From Toxonevra muliebris (taxonomy: Eukaryota; Arthropoda; Insecta; Diptera; Pallopteridae), in NCBI GenBank assembly GCA_963691655.1, contig OY829326.1, positions 58,087,776 through 58,151,775 on the forward strand: DNA of 64,000 nucleotides, read 5' to 3'. Below the pieces are notes generated by a model. It was given only the letters and a program-made list of their open reading frames with translations, ran no database searches and was not told the origin of the DNA. Position numbers and translations under genes: made by a program. This document shows, piece by piece, positions 12,836-24,682 of the stretch (its first letter is position 1; each line of letters opens with the position of its first letter).

Positions 12836-13876
12836 CAGTGGCGGTACATCCATATAAGCCCAAAAGCCGGGCTTGCCTAAGAATTGTTAACTGAAAATTT
12901 GTTCAATATGTACTTACAAAATTAGTACTTTTGTTTTAACTGAAAGAATAATTTTCTTTTAAAAATTTTTATTTGTATTACCCTGTTTTTCAATAGCTCG
13001 TATATGTACTAATAAAAAATAAATGTGGATTATATAAAATACACGCAGGCATTCATGCTATCGCAGCTCATCAAGTTGGCTTTTACGAGGCTTTTAATAT
13101 TTGAAAACGTATATTTTTATAACATGTTATCTCGCTTATTCTTATAGGAAGTTCAATAGCTTTTTTAGTATGTGCGGTTCCAGAAAAAGTAGCAGCATAC
13201 CAATTTTCTACTACTATGTATGATTTTATATAGAACTTAAAAGCTGGCTTTCAGTTTTAGTTTGGCATTTGGAAGTATTTACTCCTATTTTTTTGCGCCA
13301 TTAGTTTTTAGCAGAGTTTCGAACCGGTTAAATTTGGGTTCGTGTTCAGGTTCAGGTTCAAGCAAAAAATAACAGTGTGTTCCAGTTCAGGTTCAAATAA
13401 AAATGAAGCAAAGCAAGGTTTTTCAAATAATAGTTTTACTTATTTACATCCATACATTTAGTTACTTTTCAATTCGGATTTTTTCATTCCGTTGACATTT
13501 TCTTATATTTGATAATTTGCAGTTTTATTAAAAAGGTTTATATTAAGAGAAATTTTCGTTTAGTTTAAAAAATAGTATATCACTCAACGATTTGTTTTTT
13601 AAATGATACCGTTGCGGAGCCTATATCAATTTAAGTCCAAAAATTACCTTTCTACGTTCACCTCCTGAGTCTATATGCTCATTTGGTATTTTTAATGTCA
13701 ATATTTTAGCACGTCTAAAAACGTTGGTAAAGTCCAAACAGAGCTCCCATATTCCTTCTTCAATGCTTCAATCGGGATCTAGAGCATTCCATCCTTATTG
13801 TCAATTTTAGCCTTTTCGGTTTGGTAAAAAAAATGCACTGGGCTTGCCTCATCAGTAAATGCTAGGCACGCCACTG
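12836..13876. mobile_element. hAT-like non-autonomous element with perfect 8-bp target duplication
   Basis: Left end CAGTGGCGGTAC; right end, read inward on the minus strand, CAGTGGCGTGCCTAGC. CTTAGAAT is present at 12828-12835 and again at 13877-13884, an exact 8-bp duplication. CAGTG-type ends with 8-bp duplications are characteristic of the hAT superfamily. A 'gggcttgcct' phrase near the left end is matched by 'ggcaagccc' in inverted form near the right end. The interior is AT-rich, with no transposase motifs. Length is 1041 bp. The exact target duplication suggests a fairly recent insertion. Confidence 0.85.
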
Positions 13877-13884
13877 CTTAGAAT

Positions 13885-16708
13885 TATACAGGTAAAAGCT
13901 TATAGTTAACATATTTTTATACAAGTAGTAGATTCAAATAATTTTGAATGTAATAGAACAGAATGTAAAATTGAGCAATTTGCAAATATAAATGACACAT
14001 GAACAAAATTAACAGACGCATTTGTTGGAACTCGTTCCGCATTAGTTGAAACTCGTTTCAACACACTCCATCGCTTTTTTCCATAGTGACATAATGCCAG
14101 TACAGGACAAAAGAAAATGGTTGCTCGATGCTACATTACAATCGATTTTATAGAATTCTTTCAAACCCCTGGGCCGATCAAACAAACGTTGTTTCGAAAA
14201 CAAAAAACGCTTTTAAGGTTTTAACAGCCCAAATAGTTTAACCAACAGACGCTCTAGACTATGTGCTATAACTTCGTTAATATTTTGAATTTAGGTATGA
14301 AATTTTACAGTATACTCGCAATAAGGTATATTGTACTTTTGAAATACATAATAAAACAAAATCGATTTTTTGAAACTCGAATACCAGACTACATCCTTAA
14401 AAGTTATTGCAAAGAAAGCTCCAGATATCAGCAGAAATTAGAAAAAACTGTCGAAATTTTGGGGTCCAGCATTTTTTGATCTAAAAAATATTCCCAAAGT
14501 TGCTCCAGAGCAAAAGTTAGTAAAATTTTTATAAAAATAAAAATATGGCGATGGACGATTTTCAAAAAAAAAACACAAAACACAAAACAATTATGTCAAA
14601 CATTAATTTCAAACTGAAATTGAGTGCCGAAATTGCTCAATTCGGGCTCCGTTGAATAGGGTATTAGGGAAGAGTTTTTTTTAAGATTTATGTGCTTGAA
14701 GAAAGATGTTCCAAAAACTATTTTCGAATGCAATTCTTTATGCTGAATCCGAAACTATGGTTCATATCGCAACTAAAGAAAAGAGATCTGGAAAACAGAT
14801 ATGATAAGGTAACTATATAATAAATTAGCCCTTCTGTCAGTGGAAACATCTGGCCAGACCTTTTTTGAACTTCAAGGATATACTGTCTAAAAACTGTTAA
14901 AGATATTTATATAAAAGTTTCCAGATGTGTAAATGAAATATCCACGTTTCAAAGAAAGTTTTCAATATGTATCCTTTTTCTCTTAACAGTAATTTACTCG
15001 GTGCCAAAACAAAAAGAGTTCTAATTGTCCTCCTTCACCAAATGAAAAGTTATCTTTTGTCATTGTCATCTAAAAACTCAAAATGAACAAGATTATCTAA
15101 AAATCTCACTGAATATTCCTCAAAACAAAATTTATCAACTACAAAATGCACTAATCCATATTTCATACGTCAAATTAAAAAATTATAAGTTAAAATTCAT
15201 TGATATTTATGAAAATCTTATGTGTATCCTCATCTATTTATTCAAAGGTGTTTACAAAATTTTGTTGATAAGTGATGGTTGTTGTTGTTGCTATTGTTAT
15301 TATTGTTAATATTTTCCTGGAAAATTAATTAAAACATGTCCAGCATGGTATACTTACTCATGCAAGCATAACAGGTTTTAAGTTAACAAAGAAAATCACG
15401 AGCAGGATGAGTGAACAAATTACTCACATACATACAAATATACATTCTAATAAATATAATCAACAAACAGATAGAAACATGTACGTAGATACATACATGG
15501 AAGTGTGTGTATGTATGTGTAGTAGAAATATACTTTTGATAAACGCAAGATGAAACAATCGATTCAATAGAGTAGAATATATCATAGATATATGTATATA
15601 CATTAGGATGGCCGCCAAATGTATGAGAAAAAAAATACCGAACAAAATTCTAGTTGGCTTGGCATAAAAATATTCAATTTAATGTAAAACTAAAAAAAAA
15701 ATAAAGTTTCGTGTAGATTGCTGAGAGCGCGCTCATGAGTTCTAAAGTTGGAAAACGCATTTGTTTTTCAACCATATAATCACTTCAAAAAACTCTTCAC
15801 ATTTATATTTCTAGTTTCACATCTAATCGAATATTTTTAGCCCAGGTAAGAAAACAACATTTTTCTAAATTACGGCCACTCTAATGTATGCACATACATA
15901 CACTCAATGAAGAGTAACATTGGCAGCAGTGGAAACCAGTAACAACTTAAAACATCAGCAACATCATCTACCAAAACTATAAAAACAACAACTATAGAAA
16001 GTTGAAAATATTAACAAAAACAAATACCCACCCTCATACAGTTATGTAGATGCGCCTAAATGTATGCAACACTAAATACAAACACAGCTGAGAGCATTTT
16101 ACTTTAGACTTGTACTTACTTAGATACCACTACATACACATACTACTACTACGAGGGACATCGACGTATGATGGCGACAAGTAAACAAAAATTCAAAATT
16201 TTCCAATATGCAAACAACATACGAGCTTCAAAAATTTTCCAAAGAGCCTAAAGGCTTAAAAAGTTCAACCCACGAAAACAAAAAATAACAACAAACTTCC
16301 AAAAGAAAAGGAATTGCGAGAAGTTGAGTTGAGGATACTGGCTTGCCAAAAAAAAAAAAAAAAGGATCACTGATTCTCCACTTTTTGCCTGTTTATTTGT
16401 TACTACAGAAATTCGGGTGAAGGATTTGAGTATGTGCAAGTGAAAGAAGTGAATGAAAGCTTCAGGTTTGGGGGCTTCATCCACCGTTCATCAAAATGAG
16501 AATCTAAGCAATCAATGCTGTTGTTGAAATTTTTTTTTTTTTTGATGAATTTCATGCAATATGAACTATGAATGGATGAGACATGCATGGTTTTGAATAT
16601 ATACGGATGAATGCATATATACACATACACACACACATAAAACACATTCACATGTGCTTATAAATTTAAATGCATATAGTGATTTTTAGATTTGTATGTA
16701 TGTGTATG
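13885..16708. other. AT-rich non-coding stretch
   Basis: No gene or transposon recognised. Two adjacent short palindromes built on 'aactcgtt' lie near 14027-14061. Simple TATGTATG sequence occurs near 15480-15640, and CAACAT/CAACAA-rich sequence near 15940-16030. The ORF-length frames here are low complexity. Confidence 0.55.
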
Positions 16709-18819
16709 CAGTGGCGGATCTAGAATTTCTTTTTGGAGGCGGCTGATTTTGATAAATTAATGGAGTGCATTCAGTATTTAATATAAGTATTCGAAAGAAT
16801 AATAATAATCTCATTAAAACGGATTATTTCACGTTTTGAAACTGAAAATCTTCTCTTTATATTGGCCGGCATTATGAAAACTTTGAAAAAATTTTGTGAA
16901 GCATGGACTAGAAAAACTACCAGCAGAGTTTGAAGCAGAAATAAAACTAAAAAACAGACGTAAATTAGATTAATAACGAGAACCAAATACAGAGAAATAC
17001 TGCAAACAACAATTTAAACCTAAAATCACAATCAAATTCAGACCATATATATCCAAGTTCAATGCCTTTCATATTCCGACCAAAAGCTGGACATAAATTC
17101 AGACCAAAACTGAGTCTAAAATTCATACTGAAATTAAGATCGAAAATCAGATCACAAATAAGACCAAAATTCAGTCCCAAACTGAGATTAGAAAAAAAAA
17201 CAAAGTTTCAGACCAAAAGTAAACCAAAGAGCAGAATAAAGTTCTGGTCAAAATTCAATACAAAGTCCACCTCTAAACAGACTAAAATTTTAATCAGAAT
17301 TCTGATAAAAATTTTAACCGATTCAGATAAAAAAATCAAACTGTGTGAGTTTCAGTTTCGGGCCAAATTTAGACTATGAATAGGACCAAAAATTAATTTA
17401 AAATTTAAACCAAAATTTGAAAAAACAAAAAATTGAATCAAAATCGCGACCAAAAATCGGAAGTAATTCTAAAAAAATGTACTTGAACGAAGACCCAAAA
17501 ACCACACCCAAATTAAATCAAGTTCTGGCCAAAAATTGGAGCAAAGCACAGTTCAAAAATCAGGCAAAAAACTGGACCAAAAAAGAACCAAAATTCAATT
17601 CTAAAATCAGTTCAAAAGCCAGGCCTTTTGTTCAACCAAAATTCTGATAAAAAATTGGACTAAAATTTGGACTAAAGCAAACTAATATTCTGGTTGAAAT
17701 TGATATCAGAAATAAGAGTAAAACTGAAACCATTATATCAGATCTAAAAACAAATCAAACACGAGGCCGAAATAATTAAAAAGCTCTCCAGAAATGAGCA
17801 TCCATTAATTGGAACGATTTTAAGGAGCTGCAGTCCTTATGACCCCTTTGTTATCCGTCTTTCTCTGTATATATGTATGTGCTTAAGCGGAAATAACGAC
17901 ATGAAATTCAAGTCAAACTTCAAACTAAAATTCAAACCTAAACTTAGATCAAAAACTAAACTCAGAAACTCGGATCGAAATTCAGGCAAAATTGAGACTT
18001 AAATCAGACTGAAAATCGAACAAAAAACTAAACCGAAATTCAGCCCAAAATTCAGTTCTAAGTTCGAATCAAAAGTTAGACTAAAATTCTTACGAAAAAC
18101 ACGAAGCCGAAAATCAGATCAAGATTCAGACCCAAGGTTTAGGTCTAAACTCTGACCAAAAATCGGACCAAATTTAGACCATAAATCGGAACAAAAATCA
18201 ATCTAAATTCCAGACCAAAAATCGAATTCACAACAAAAATTAAACCAAAATTCAGACACAAACTCAGACCAAAAATTTAAACAAAATCAAGGTAAAAAAT
18301 CGGAGCAAATTCTAACAAAAATTTGTATCTAAACGAGACCCGAAACCACACCCAAATTCTGATCCAAATTAAATCAAACTCTGACCAAAAATTAAGCCAA
18401 AATTCAGGCCAAAACTCAGTTCAAAAATCAAGCAAAAAATCGGACCAAAAAAACCAAAATTCAATTCAAAAATCAGTCCAAAAATCAAACCATTATACAA
18501 CCAAAACTCTGATAAAAAATCAGACTAAAATTAGGACTAAACAGAAGCAAAATCCTGGCTGTAATTCAGATCAGAAATAAAACTAAGACCCACACCGTAA
18601 CATCAGATCTAAAAACAAATCAAACACCAGACCAAAATCATTAAAAATCATCTAAAAATAGGACATCTATAGATTGACACTTCCATTTCAGATTTATTTG
18701 AGTTCAAGTATATATGACAAATATTTTCACTGTAGAACGATTTTAAAAAGAAATATAAGCATAAGTATACATATAAGAAGGAGCTGCAGTGCTCATGTCC
18801 CCCTTGTTATCCGCCACTG
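16709..18819. mobile_element. hAT-like element with internal minisatellite (CAGTGGCGG family, copy 2)
   Basis: Left end CAGTGGCGGATCTAG at 16709; right end ATCCGCCACTG finishing at 18819. The ends form an 11-bp inverted repeat. Flanks TGTGTATG (16701-16708) and TCTGTATG (18820-18827) agree at 7 of 8, which fits an 8-bp hAT-type target duplication. About 17000-18650 is a degenerate array of 12-15 bp units of the 'gaccaaaaatca' type. There is no transposase. An internal repeat of the right end plus host flank shows that a tandem duplication took place after insertion (next entry). Confidence 0.8.
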
Positions 18820-18852
18820 TCTGTATGTGTGTGCTTAAGCAGAGATAACGAC
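17470..18852 (+). repeat. Tandem duplication inside and across the end of the hAT-like element
   Basis: Sequence at 17470-17905 recurs at about 18310-18852 in the same order. Shared blocks include 'aaccacacccaaatt' (17500 and 18347), 'atcagatctaaaaacaaatc' (17738 and 18602), 'aaggagctgcagt' (17820 and 18778), 'ttgttatccg' and 'gtatgtgcttaagc' / 'gtgtgcttaagc' followed by 'gataacgaca'-like sequence. The last two blocks lie outside the element's right terminus at 18819. The duplicated unit therefore includes host flank and arose after insertion. The spacing is about 950 bp at the right-hand end. Confidence 0.75.
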
Positions 18853-20089
18853 AATGACGATGTGTTTCCAACGAAAATATCGATGAAACTATAATAACTG
18901 CAGAAAAGCCTTACGGGCAGCTCTAGTCATTTATAATGTGAATGTGTGAGCGTGTGTGAGAGTATGTTATATGGCTGTGTGTTTGAGTATTTTGTAAAAA
19001 CAAAGCAGCTATCTATGAAATTGCAACAGCAAAGACGCTTTAACTTCTATATAATATCAATGCTAAAAGTTCACATCTGAAGCAGTAGAAGAAATGTTCA
19101 CAGGTAAAGTATTCAAAAAGAAAGAAAAAAAAACAAAAAATGTTTGCTTATCTACAAATGCAGATAATTAAATCAAATGAAAATACTAAAAATCTCTACT
19201 TTAACTCTTAAAATTCTTAATGTTCTACTTACATATACAGTAGCCATAGACAGATAGACAAAACCAAATAAAATTTGCAAAAATTAACATTGAAACATGA
19301 CAAATGCATGCCGCGAGTTATAAGCTCCATACATGCACATAAATACACACACATGTATACTTTGCTACATATGAATATCTACTCAATACTTTGCTTCATT
19401 GATGACTAACATCATACCGCAAACAGCAAAAAAAAAATTTTATTGACAATCTCAACTGTAATTCATAAATGCAATCAATGAATTCAATTTCTCTCAAACT
19501 CTCTACTTGTATTTCATATATGCAATTTTCAATTTTTCCTTTTGCTAATGCAGAGTTTAATGAAAACACTAAAATGTACAGGAGTAAGGGAGGAGGGGGT
19601 ATGATGAATTTAACCAACATTTGTACATGCAATATATGCTAACGAAGCTCATATTTCAATAGTTGATTGATGTTCATTCAGAATGTTCTTCTTTTTTTCT
19701 GTTCTTTTGCTTCCTTACTATTTTGCGAATTTTAATTAGCATTAATTATGAATTTTCATTGTGATTTGCATGTATGTTGGACAGTGGACTACTAAAGTTT
19801 CTCATAGTCATGTCGTTTGTGTTTGATCATGTGATATGATGTGTTGCCGTCAACCATTTTGTGTTTTATTTTATCAGATTTCTCTCATATACAGATACAT
19901 GTGTCTCGTTATGGTCTTGTTTTTGTAAAGCTTTAGATATTGGGTTTTATTGAATTTATGTATCGATGTTTGGATGTATGCGTATTGCGAAATTTAATTT
20001 GAAATTTCAAGTTTTTGCAGCATGTTTAGCAGAAATGTCATATTTGTGACGGGTAGTCTTTGAATTTTTGTGTGGAAGTTAATTTTTGC
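18820..20089. other. AT-rich non-coding stretch
   Basis: No gene recognised. GTGTGAG/GTATG-type simple sequence occurs at 18940-18990, with poly-A runs near 19120-19140. There are no terminal repeats or transposase motifs. Confidence 0.55.
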
Positions 20090-21135
20090 TATTTTGCATT
20101 TGCGATTCATAATAATGTTTTTTTCGACGGCTTTGTTTTACAGGACTCCATCCGAGAGGATGGTTTGAGTTATGTTGTTCTCCAGTTGGTCAATTGTTGT
20201 TGGTCTGCTGACATAAATCAGCGACTTAACGTAGCCCTAGGCAAAAAAATCTAAGGGCGTAAATCGCTCGATCTTGATGGACATTCCACATCGCTTCTTC
20301 TAGAAACAACGCGTTCCGGGAATTTTTATTGCAATAACTCTAATGTAACGCTCGTTGTGTGGCACGTTTAGCCATCTTGTTAAAACCATATGCTGTCTAG
20401 GTCAATGTCATCCAATTGAGGCCACAAAAAGTCAGATATCATGGCGTCATACCGTTCGCCATTGGCAGTCGCCGTTTAAATTTTCTCGTTTCGGAAAATG
20501 TATGGTCCAATGAAGCCGCCTGACCAAAATCCACACCAAACAGTAGCTTTCTCCGAATACAATGCAGACTCTTGATACAGTACAATAAAAAAAAAGTACT
20601 GAAGATGATTTTTCGGCCAAAATTTGCATCCGTTTCCAACTGATCTAGAGCCCAATCAGTGAACGTACGACGAACTTGGTGATTTTAGAGCTTTAGTTCC
20701 TATGCCAGTTAAATCTTATACCGATGCCTTCCTAAGTCTTTTAGCAAAATTCACCAAGTTAAGGTCACAGAAGAGCCCAACTCCTTGTGCGCGGCGAGGA
20801 ATCTAGAGGTTTGGGTCTTCAGCCATATTTTCAGCCACAGCAGCAATATTCTCGCTTGACCGCGTATTTCGGTATCGCACAAGGACTGTTCAATCAGCAA
20901 CTAAGCTGCTTTGCTCGAATTTCCCGATAATTCGTTCAATTGATCGCTCGGTCGGATGATCATTTCGGTCGTAAATATCTTGTAGTTCACGGAAAGTTTG
21001 GAGAGCAGAACACGTTCGACGCGTTGTTAAATGGTGACACCTTAATGGTGACTATGACAAAACATAAACGTCGAAGAATGACAGTACTGTCACCTGAGAC
21101 ATCAGAGCTGTCAAAGTTCGGGCATAGCTATTGAA
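20090..21135 (-). pseudogene. Tc1/mariner-superfamily transposase pseudogene
   Basis: Read on the minus strand, the N-terminal part gives phrases such as PTERSIERIIGKFE and ENIAAVAENMAEDPN (helix-turn-helix region). These are followed by TDWALDQLETDANFGRKIIF (near 20600), a GFWSGGFIGPYIF stretch, a QDG block (near 20365) and SSDLRP (near 20275). The end reads GYVKSLIYVSRPTTIDQLEN (near 20190). The order and wording match IS630/Tc1/mariner-superfamily transposases of the type with QQDGATCHT and RSCDLTPLDFFLWGYVK motifs. Several stops and at least three frameshifts make it inactive. Terminal inverted repeats were not located. Fragments at 38520-39000 and 47640-47935 are of the same broad type. 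Confidence 0.8.
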
Positions 21136-21835
21136 AACCCCTTTATAACGCTCAGTGCTCTGATCAAATGCCCCTTGAAGTAATTTAAAAAAAATTAATA
21201 TTTAGGGTATTCACAATCTGTCGTATACTATCGTTCTATCATAACGTCGTAAAACTTTGAACGAAAAATTTTAGAGAGATTACATATGTCAAATGAGTGG
21301 ATACGACGCCAAAGAAGACAATTATAATTATTTGCCTTAAAAAAATAAATAAAAGGTTTAATAAAGTTGCAGTCTTTTCTTTAAACAGTTTTTTTTATCT
21401 TTTTTCCAAGTCAATTTTCAAACAATGTTCATACCGGGATATTTAGCATACCTACTCTTTTTGGGAAATAGAACAATGTTTGAGAGTCAAAGGGAGGCAA
21501 GCTCATCACTTTAGTGCAAAAGTTAAATGATTCATTGAGCCATATTTCTTTATTCCCCTGTTGGCTGAGGTTTGAAACTTTTTGGCAAGTAGCTTTTACT
21601 TTGGGTGGTTTTTGGCAATAGTTTAGAGGTCTCCATGCCAAATGAGCAATAAATATATTTCCTGAAATGAACCCTAATAAATATTTCTAAAATATTTTAT
21701 CTCTCGTGATAAGCTGATGTGAGCCTTATCGTTTAGAAAAAATCACTATAAATTAGAAAAATTACACAGTCAAACAAATTAAGACTTTCTGGCTGCAACA
21801 AAATAGCCACCCTATAATCCTGAAAAGACATGTTG
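21136..21835. other. AT-rich stretch between transposase and fold-back arm
   Basis: No gene or repeat recognised apart from poly-T and poly-A tracts. It may contain the diverged outer end of the fold-back element that follows. Confidence 0.5.
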
Positions 21836-22178
21836 TGTAGACTATTTTTGCAAAACAAACTTAAAGTATAGCACGTCTCTTTTTTTTTTTTTTTTTACAT
21901 TAGGTCAAAATTTTCATTTTTTGGTCGAAGGACGCTGAATATTGAGTACAAAAAGTGTTATAAATTGATGTTAGAGAAAAATCTTATTGGCAAAGTTTTT
22001 TAGTAGAATTTTATGAGGATCATTTCTATGGAGCATATTAACCCTTTAGTATCTATTCTTATGGGATAATTTTACCACGATTTTGATGAAAACGAGAAAA
22101 ACCTTTCAAAAGAAACATTTAAGGATTAAAATATTCCACAAACATATTTACTAGATGGTTTCACTTAAACCTCAAGAA
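21836..22178 (+). mobile_element. Fold-back element, left arm
   Basis: Its reverse complement is found at 25115-25460. Shared blocks include 'taggtcaaaattttcatttt', 'tacaaaaagtgttataa', 'gagaaaaatcttattgg' and 'tagtagaattttatgagg', and both arms begin near an 'actatttttg' phrase. The two arms flank the LINE at 22185-25110. A related palindrome is at 35085-35320. There is no coding capacity. Confidence 0.75.
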
Positions 22179-22184
22179 GGGATT

Positions 22185-22595
22185 TAACACCGTGTTTCCA
22201 ACAAGAGCAGATTAGAGAGCTGGTCTTGAGATAGAACTCTACACCGACGGGTCAAAGATGGACTGCGGGGTCGGTGCGGAAGTTTACTCAGAACACCTCA
22301 GTACTGTTGAAACTTTTAGACTCTCGAATGAAGCCAGTGTTTTCCAGGCCGAACTTCTGTCGATCAGAGAAGCCTGCAAAGCACTGACCAAAAACCAAAC
22401 GAGGGCTAAAGTAGCCGCCTTCACAAGACAGCCAAGCGGCCTTTAAGGCCCTAGGCTCAGATATAATATCTTCTAGATTAGTTAACCAATGCAGGGAGTT
22501 ATTAGCCACCCTAAGTCATTGGCTGGACATTGATCTTATTTGGGTTCCTGGTCACACCCTTGCAGATAGCAGGTGGAAAAGCCATTCCACATGCG
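22185..22595 (+). pseudogene. Non-LTR retrotransposon, RNase H domain (5' piece)
   Basis: The plus strand reads ELYTDGSKMDCGVGAEVYSE, then SVFQAELLSIREACKAL. After a one-base frame change near 22425 it reads DSQAAFKALGSDI and LIWVPGHTLADSR. This is the order of a RNase H fold, with the first Asp in YTDGSK, Glu in FQAEL, Asp in DSQAA and the terminal VPGH block. The type matches RNase H domains carried by I/R1/LOA-group LINEs. The element is truncated on its 5' side (no reverse transcriptase here) and broken at 22595 by element C. It resumes at 24683. The last motif is shortened: the usual 'GN..AD' after VPGH is reduced to LADSR. Confidence 0.8.
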
Positions 22596-22643
22596 CACGC
22601 AAAGAAAAAAACAATGGATGTGTGCAAGGCACGCAAGATATTT

Positions 22644-23793
22644 GATGTGTAAACAGTTAAGCTAACTGAATGTCATATACATAAGCTCACATATGTCACA
22701 TATGTATAGCCATATATAGGGATTTAATGTATAATTTATATGCTTAGGTAATTCAAATTAAAACAATTATTTTATAAACTTAAAAATTTATTAGATATTG
22801 CAAATGGTCTTGCATCATTGCAAATGCAAATTTTTATTCCATATCGCATATATTTGTTGTTGTGATAGCAGAAATATTTTGCAATTGCACCAAATCGTGA
22901 ATAGGGCTGATATTTTGTAGTTGCATTATTTTTCTTTTACTCAATGCATCGGGCACTATATGCTCTCATATACGCAGCTGCAATTGCATCCTTTTTCCGC
23001 GCTTTAAGTTTTTCTTCCTGTCGATTTGAAATTTGATTAGATGTGAAAATTTTACATAATGTCGCCTGAGAATTGATTTGGCGTATAGGTATATGAATTT
23101 GTACACACATACGTCAAATTAATCCTCAGGCGACGATAAGTGCTTTCCAAATTTAACCTTAGGAAGGCAACAGGGATGACTAGTCACCCCACTACTTTTT
23201 AAAAGCACCGCAAAGAGAGTTGTCTTAACTGCATTTAATAAAAATAAGAAACAATTTTTAAGGTTAATGCACAAAGCAAAATTTTTATAATGCCGTGATT
23301 TGCTATCATTATCACTACGTTTTGTTTATACATTTATTGAAACCTAGATTCCTTAGTACTTATCATTTTGTATTGTTTTTGTATTTTAAAAAATATTTAA
23401 TTTTAATGCAATCTAACTAACCGAATGCAAAACCTATCAAACGCCTGTGTTTGCTACGGCGACTTCTCTGCTTGTATGGTATAGTCGATCTCCACACGTT
23501 TAACACCAACAAATAATTCTGCCACGAATAAATGTACACACACATTTTGTTTTCGTATGTACATATATGTGTGAGTAAATTGATCGAAACATAAACAAAC
23601 AAACTCCGCTCGTATTTTAATTTCTCCCTCTCTTCTTCTCTTTGTTGTTTAGAGTACCACAGTCATGCCGCGCAGTAGTGTGAGCGAGAGGAGAACTGGA
23701 CGTTACAGTTATCTTACATCTTACGATACAGTTATTGTTACATTTTACACATTTGAAATTTTGCCCATACCGTGAGCTTAAATGTTTACACAT
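22644..23793. mobile_element. Element D, inserted within element C
   Basis: Left end GATGTGTAAACAGTTAAGC at 22644. The right end, read inward, is GATGTGTAAACATTTAAGC (about 23775-23793). This is an 18/19 inverted match and then diverges. The insert accounts for the gap between the terminus and body of element C. No target duplication is evident. 22612-22643 is unexplained and may belong to either element. The interior is AT-rich, with a short hairpin at 23061-23136. No transposase frame. Confidence 0.6.
23061..23136. repeat. Hairpin inside element D
   Basis: Arms 'gtcgcctgagaattgatttg' and, on the right, the reverse complement of a sequence beginning 'gtcgcctgaggattaatttg'. About 25 bases of loop lie between. 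The arms differ at three or four positions over 25. Confidence 0.85.
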
Positions 23794-24682
23794 CAAAAAA
23801 CGTTTATCGCCCGTTTGTGGAGAATATATTATTTTTACGCTGAACAAAAACGTTTCTGAGGAACGTTGCCGTGTTTGCAGAAACCAAAACCGTTTTCTGC
23901 AAAAGATTAACAACTTTAAGATGAACGAAAATTCGTTCACGATAAAATTAAGGCAATTTTCTTTTCTGGCAAATGAAAAAAAAGTTTCTGCTAAACGAAA
24001 GTCCACAACTCTCTTCCCTTTTTATTTTCGTTTTCCTCTCATCTCGCTCTCGTCGCAAAAAGAAGCAGCAGTGACGCTTACATTCAAACTCCACACAATA
24101 ACAAATCAACACAACATAACGGGAAGTATCATTTGTCAACGCATTATTGAAGAATTTTAATTGTGCATTGAAATAATTTCATCACATTTCTTTTTGTCTT
24201 CATAGAGTCAAGTGAGTGAAAAAGATGCGTGGTGTTAAGTACATATAAGAAAAGTGCGTGGTAATGAAAAATTCTTCTTTTAACAGGATGTATCTTCTGT
24301 CAATTTTGGAGTCCGCGATGTAATTAGAAAAGCAAATACAATAAAATGCCAATGTACATATGAAAATTGTTTTTGCTTTTTTTTTATATTTTTCAGGGAA
24401 ATATTTCATTTTATTGCAAACGTTTTTAGTTCATCGTAAAAGTGTTAAACCGTTTATGATGAATAAATCTTCGTTCATGGCAACCGAATAGAAACGTTTG
24501 TGAAAAACGTTTTTCGGTTATCGTGAAAGAATTAAACCGTTTATGCTGAATAATTCTTCGTTCATGGCAACCTAATACAGTCGTTTATGATAAATAAATG
24601 TTCGCTCATCATGAAAACATTCCATGAACGAAGTTCGTTTAGTGAAAATTTCGTTTCTAAGAAACGAATTTTTTCTTTGCGT

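Larger units (their letters stand above)
22596..24682 (+). mobile_element. Element C, copy 1 (nested in the LINE and itself interrupted)
   Basis: Starts CACGCAAAGAAAAAA and ends TTTTTTCTTTGCGT, an inverted terminal match. Body 23794-24682 is close to the reverse complement of 46828-47627. Many AAACGTTT / CGTTCATG phrases fill the right-hand 250 bp. A roughly 45-bp block ('taaaccgtttatgatgaata…' type) is present twice here (near 24447 and 24533) but once in the other copy. A 1.15-kb insertion (element D) separates the first 16 bp from the body. It has one open frame of about 118 codons, discussed separately, but no transposase motif. Superfamily unknown. Confidence 0.75.
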
